Shown piece after piece: positions 59,713 through 64,000 of a DNA stretch of 64,000 nt (position 1 is the stretch's first letter; each line of letters opens with the position of its first letter). The stretch is taken from assembly GCF_014805685.1 (NCBI RefSeq), contig NC_060907.1, forward strand, positions 5,740,992 through 5,804,991, given 5' to 3'. The notes beneath the pieces are model-generated. The model was given only the letters and a program-made list of their open reading frames with translations, had not been told where the DNA came from and did not search any database. The translations under genes were made by a program, and so were the position numbers. Source of the DNA: Silurus meridionalis. Its lineage: Eukaryota > Chordata > Actinopteri > Siluriformes > Siluridae.

Positions 59713-61687
59713 TTATCGCTCAAGCTCGGCCTCCAGGATTTCCCCCCAGGTCTCCACGTCCAGATCGCACATGTTGTTCTGGGGCAGATCCTCAGCACAG
59801 CGGATGTTGCTGTACTTTCCCTTCAACCATCTTCTCTTCACGCAGCTTTTCTGGTAGTTACGCACCAGAGTCACCTAAAGGCAGAGGTGGAAAGAGTCAT
59901 AAAACATTCTACTCAAGTAAAAATCATTATTGATTGATTCAATTAAATTCTACTTAAGTACAAGTAAAGTTACATTTATACAAATCGCATAGTAAGTTTT
60001 TAATCTACTAGTGCATTAACAAAAATAAACAGTCCATGACTTGAGTCTGATGTGAGTTATATGCAGCTTCGCAGCGAAAAAAGAAAAAATCTCATTATAA
60101 TAGCAGTTATGATAATGAGAGGAATCGTAAATGCAACTTTTTCAGAAGTGACGAATCAAAACCCTTTGATTGGACGCTGCATTCTGAATAAAAGTGTGTG
60201 ATTGGTTATACAGTACTGCTCAAATTCGAATGCAACATCAGCAGAACTACTCTAAAGTATAACTCTTTTCATATGACACTGCAGTTGTAGCACTGTTTAT
60301 TGTTCTAGCTTCATTGTGCAGTGACCATTTTCAACAGCCTGGAGAAGCCTCCTGAGAACAGGAGCTTTGAGGGCTGGTTTGGACTCTACTTAATGTCAGC
60401 AGTCTGCTACGATGGCTCAGGAGCACAGGTTGCATTTGATCACCATCACTGCAGACCTCAACATCGTTCAGCTGTAATAAATGGACATTCGGTGCTACAT
60501 TAGGTTCCCCTTTTGTGTCTGGTTCCTCAAAAGGTTTCTTCCATTTTAGGGAGTTTTCCCTTCAGCACAGTCACCACCGGCTCGCTTATCAGAGACAAAC
60601 TCAGCATTATAAATAACAATCTTATTCATTCTTTATTATTATGATGTCTGTAAAGCTGCTTCGAGACGATGTCCATTGTTAAAAGCGCTCTACTAATTAA
60701 AATGAATTCAAATTGAATTGAACAATTCAGAAATTATTCAATTCGAATATTATTCAAAGGTTTTTTTTGACCGAGTAACCTTTTTTAAAGATTTAAAAAA
60801 ACACTTTAAGGTAAAAGTACACAAATAACGACTCTATTACAGTAACATGAGGTAATGTAATTCGTTACTTTCCACCTCAGCCTTGAGGAAAAAGCCAGGA
60901 AGGAACGTTTTTCATCACACTGTACGTTCCGAGAGAACAAGAAGTGTGAACTCGTGGATTTCTCTCTTCCTACTATACACAGCTGTGGTCATACGTTTAC
61001 ATAAGCAACATCTGCATAATGTTAAATGTTTTACTTTAGAAGTTAGACCATAAGATTGTCATGTGATTCTTTATCAACATCTCATTCCACATTTAGTCTT
61101 CAATTTCTCTCACAGTAGCCTTCACTCTTCCAGGAAGATGTTCCAATAGATTCTGTGGAGATTTGTGAGATTTCATTCGGCCACAAAGGTGCTATTAAAG
61201 TCAGGTACTGATGCAGGGTGAGGTCAGGAAGCCTGGTGTTGGAGCTCTATATTGGGCCACTCAAGATCTTCCATTCCAACCCCACCATGGTCAGGTGTCT
61301 ACAAACTTTTTTTGATATATCGAAACCTTCCCAGAAGACATTCTGCAAGGTGTACGTGAACCTATGACCTTGTGAGTAACCGACCTTCCAGGACAACCCA
61401 TTGCTCCGGTCTCCGTCCACCTCCCTGTGACAGACGGCCAGCGTGTCCAGACAGTGGCTCCTCCACAGGTTATCGCTGCCCTCGATGATTACATTCCAGC
61501 GTTTGCAAGTGAGCGAAGCGTGACACAGGCTCCTCACGTCCAGCTCACCGAAGATCTTCACGCTTATCTCAGTAGGAAGCGTTTCTGTAAAGTTCAGCTC
61601 CGGTCCTCCATTCCTGATGGACACCAATGATATGAGTCCTTCTCCAGCAGCATGGAGGTTGCGGTTCCTTTTAAGGACATGCTGCAT
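59713..61687 (-). CDS. fbxo48: F-box only protein 48
   Basis: Small F-box protein; by family, a substrate adaptor of SKP1-CUL1 ubiquitin ligases. Two coding exons: 61687-61385 (101 codons) and 59874-59713 (53 codons plus TAA), together 154 residues (human 155). The start MQHVLKRNRNL aligns with the human start. The F-box covers about residues 36-80: TLPTEISVKIFGELDVRSLC, ASLTCKRWN, NLWRSHC. The second exon gives VTLVRNYQKSCVKRRWLKGK, YSNIR and the conserved tail DVETWGEILEAELER. The donor aag|gtcggt is weak. The acceptor ctttag abuts a transposon end (see 59882). An acceptor (ttatgttgcag) ends at 61724, so coding exon 1 likely begins at 61723 after a 5' UTR intron. An out-of-frame ATG lies about 20 bases upstream of the start. 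Confidence 0.95.
59882..60880. mobile_element. hAT-like non-autonomous element in fbxo48 intron
   Basis: Left end cagaggtggaaagagtcat, right end gttactttccacctcag, inverted repeats of the CAGAGGTGG type; the interior has ctactcaagtaaaaatcatt and ctacttaagtacaagtaaag. Flanks cctaaagg (59874-59881) and ccttgagg (60881-60888) match at 6 of 8 bases, as expected of an old 8-bp hAT target-site duplication. Another repeat (60290-60725) lies inside it. Confidence 0.7.
60290..60725. repeat. Second copy of the gaattgaattg-tailed repeat
   Basis: tgtctggttcctcaaaaggt, acagtcaccaccggctcgct, gatgtccattgttaaaagcg and a final aattcaaattgaattg. Same family as 10850-11160, nested within the hAT-like element. 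Confidence 0.65.
61045..61325. mobile_element. Tc1-derived element fragment in fbxo48 intron
   Basis: agaccataagattgtcatgt, aggaagatgttccaatagat and caggtgtctacaaacttttt. A shortened member of the 29455 family, ending about 60 bp from the first coding exon's donor. Confidence 0.6.
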
Positions 61688-61935
61688 CTCTCAGCCTCGC
61701 CGTACATGCCCTTTAGCTAAAGCTGCAACATAAATGAGTTGAATTAGTGGCGATGATGTGCATCACCATGTGATTGAAGTAACTTTTGGTTGGCTGGAAG
61801 CCAAGTTTTAAAACTTTCTTAACTGAGATGTAAATATTGGTGTAATTACTGTATCTGGATTGCAAACTAAATGTACAAAAATAGATGTTGTTGTTGTTGA
61901 TGAGTTCTTTGAAGGGTTTACACAAAAGAAGGTGT

Positions 61936-61950
61936 AATAATAATAATAAT

Positions 61951-61993
<43 letters not shown>

Positions 61994-62000
61994 TAGCTAG
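61936..62000. repeat. (AAT)n microsatellite
   Basis: About 18 AAT units with one interruption, in the 5' UTR intron of fbxo48. Confidence 0.9.
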
Positions 62001-62022
62001 TGCTTATAATATACCTCTAGAT

Positions 62023-62345
62023 CAGGGGGTCAGCAACCTTTTTGAAACTGAGAGCTACTTCTTGGGTACTGATTAATGTGAAGGGCTCCCAGTTTGATAC
62101 ACACAGTTTTCAGTTTGATCTGAAATAACAAATTTGCACAATTTACCTTTTATTATATGTTATTATTAATAATTAATGATATTCATCCATGTGAAGACAC
62201 TGATCATGGTAATAATTTCTCACAATAATTATCAACAATGATTTAACAAAGTAGGAAACAGATATTTTTAGAAAAGACCCGCGGGCTACTCATGTGGTCC
62301 TTGCGGGCTACCTGGTGCCCATGGGCACCACGTTGGTGACCCCTG
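62023..62345. mobile_element. hAT-like MITE
   Basis: The left end cagggggtcagcaacctttt and right end ccacgttggtgacccctg are inverted repeats of the CAGGGGTCNNCAAC type. Inside, gagctacttcttgggtactg and gcgggctacctggtgcccat are the well-known wording of this family. 323 bp. Confidence 0.75.
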
Positions 62346-62499
62346 ATCCAGGGTATGGTTTCTAATCATGTGATCGAAATCAGAATTCACGCCAACAACA
62401 ATTATAATAAAGTGGCTTGTAGTAAAGTACTCTACCCTTAGAGTAGGGTTCCGTCTCTAATCACATGATCTAAATCATAACTCATGCCATGTTTATTCC

Positions 62500-62793
62500 C
62501 TAAAAATAATAATAATAATAATAAACAATAATAATAACAATAGTAATAATAAACAATAAATAAGAAATAATAATAATAAAACAATAATAATACAAAAAAT
62601 AAAAAAATAAATATTAAAAAAATTCAAAATAAATAAATAAAACAATAAAACAATAAAATAAAACAATAAATAATAATAATAATAATAATAAATAAATAAA
62701 TAAATAATAAGAATAATGTGGTTTTGTAAAATCCTTCGGTCTTTACTCATGAGATCAAAATCATAATTCATGCCATGTTTATTCCCTACAAAT

Positions 62794-62828
<35 letters not shown>

Positions 62829-63090
62829 AAATTTACTTGTAATAATGTAACCTATTCCTAAAATAAGTATGGTATCTAATCATGCAATCAAAATCATAAT
62901 GCATACTAAGCTTAAAAAAAAATAATAATAATAAAAAAAAAAATAATAAAATAATAATAATAATAATAATAATAATGATAATAATATCACTAGTAGTAAT
63001 AATTTTACTTATCCTTAGAGTATGGTACCCATGCTATGTTTATCCCATCAAAAATAACATAAATTAACAACAACAACAACAACATGTACA
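62500..63090. repeat. AAT/AAC-rich low-complexity cluster
   Basis: (AAT)n-like sequence at 62508-62712 and 62922-62990, (CAA)n at 62796-62826 and 63068-63082. Three copies of a surrounding phrase (catgccatgtttattcccta) suggest a larger duplicated unit. Confidence 0.85.
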
Positions 63091-63473
63091 TGAAGAAGTG
63101 AAGGAATTCCTAGATACAAACAGAAACTATTCCTATTTCCTAAAACACTGCATTCTCACTAAAATAGCTGTGAATAGAGTTAAAGTAAATATGTTTATAA
63201 TAAAAAATAATATATTATAATTAAATATGTTTGTAATAATCTAAAGTATAAGTGATCTAATGAGAAAATGAGATACAGATACAGCTGCCTCGAACAAATA
63301 GGAAGTATAACCGAATAGGAAGCTTATAATCTATTCCCATTACATATGATTGTAAATATAAAGCATGCACTGTATAAATCCTTCATTTTAGACTCGAGAG
63401 CATAATAAATTAGCTGAAAAGGTACAGATTTTTACCCTCGGTGGTGCAGTTTCGCTTTCGTGTGACAGCTCAC

Positions 63474-63960
63474 CGTTTAAATGCCTTGTTTATTGACACG
63501 CATGGCGTCACCGCCTTTACTTTCACTGCGCATGCGCAGAGGTTTCGCAACCCCCCCCTTCGTTTGAAAGAGCGAATATATTTCCATGAACACATTCACG
63601 CAACCGCTAAATAACTTAAAAATAACTGAATGCTTGTATTATTGTACCTTTAATGCGTTTAATCAGACGAAGGAAACACTCAGTAAATACAAAAAGCCTA
63701 CCCATAGAGAACGAAGCTTCTGCGCAAGCGCGAAGTTGTTTACATTCGTACCCATAATTTATATATAATTATTATAATATATAATATATAATAAAATACA
63801 TACATATACACATGTTATAATTTTACGGATCTTTACGTTGGACCAATCGTTTAAAAAAGCAATTATTTTGATTTATTTTAGTGTTTGAGCGATAAACAGC
63901 AACGCGCATGCGCAAGAGTCTAACTCTACCCGGAAGTGTCCGCCAAAAAAAAAAAAACGT
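63474..63960. promoter_or_regulatory. fbxo48: Likely fbxo48 promoter, possibly bidirectional
   Basis: Two perfect NRF1-type palindromes, tgcgcatgcgca (63527-63538) and cgcgcatgcgca (63903-63914), a near match tgcgcaagcgcg (63721-63732), and an ETS site ccggaagt (63930-63937). On the minus strand a donor gtgagc follows 63474, so a 5' UTR exon of fbxo48 could end there. In human, FBXO48 and APLF are divergent neighbours, which suggests the 63900 cluster may serve the next gene to the right. No aplf coding sequence is visible. Confidence 0.5.
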
Positions 63961-64000
63961 GTAAGGATGAAGAGATTATTTGCTTTTTAAATAATATTAG

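Noticed and set aside
1..64000. tRNA, rRNA or microRNA genes
   Set aside because: I looked for cloverleaf-like and rRNA-like sequence and saw nothing convincing by eye; tRNAscan-SE and Infernal runs would be decisive.

Overview
This is a stretch of vertebrate nuclear DNA, almost certainly from a ray-finned (teleost) fish. The genes are split by GT-AG introns and are AT-rich between exons. Dinucleotide and tetranucleotide microsatellites are extremely dense, and there are many Tc1/mariner- and hAT-like transposon remnants plus fragments of an RTE-like LINE. Several dispersed repeats resemble families I associate with otophysan fish such as catfishes, but that narrower placement is inference.

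Five protein-coding genes can be assembled exon by exon. From left to right they are: the 3' end of a MEIS homeobox gene (meis1 type, +, 4021-9476); etaa1, an ATR activator (+, 21959-26937, six exons, 694 codons); ppp3r1, calcineurin B (-, 52092-38247, six exons, 170 codons); cnrip1, a cannabinoid-receptor-interacting protein (-, 57151-55243, three exons, 162 codons); and fbxo48, a small F-box protein (-, 61687-59713, two coding exons, 154 codons). All junction phases are consistent. The order MEIS1-ETAA1-PPP3R1-CNRIP1-FBXO48 matches human 2p14, with C1D, WDR92, PNO1 and PLEK not seen here. The genes do not form an operon; conserved synteny is what ties them together.

Region by region: 1-9.5 kb holds the last homeodomain exons of meis1 with repeat-filled introns. 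9.5-21.9 kb holds 3' or intergenic DNA with a possible spliced terminal exon at 11990, a long ~21-bp minisatellite, a mariner-type MITE and a LINE endonuclease fragment. 21.9-27.4 kb is etaa1. 27.6-28.2 kb is a ~45-bp minisatellite. 28-35 kb is gene-poor and full of transposon remnants. 35.3-52.3 kb is ppp3r1 with a long presumed 3' UTR and a possible internal alternative promoter and first exon. 52.4-54.9 kb is mostly GATA repeats. 55.2-57.2 kb is cnrip1. 57.6-58.4 kb is a 34-bp minisatellite. 59.7-61.7 kb is fbxo48. 63.4-64 kb looks like an NRF1/ETS-type promoter for fbxo48 and perhaps a divergent neighbour (APLF in human).

I found no prokaryote-like system, CRISPR array, rRNA or convincing tRNA. 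The most interesting signals are RNA-processing ones: an hAT-like element whose target-site duplication spans the fbxo48 splice acceptor; a candidate non-myristoylated calcineurin B start; a NAGNAG acceptor and an unusual terminal exon option in meis1; and a Tc1-like transposon nested inside an older Tc1-derived element within a ppp3r1 intron.
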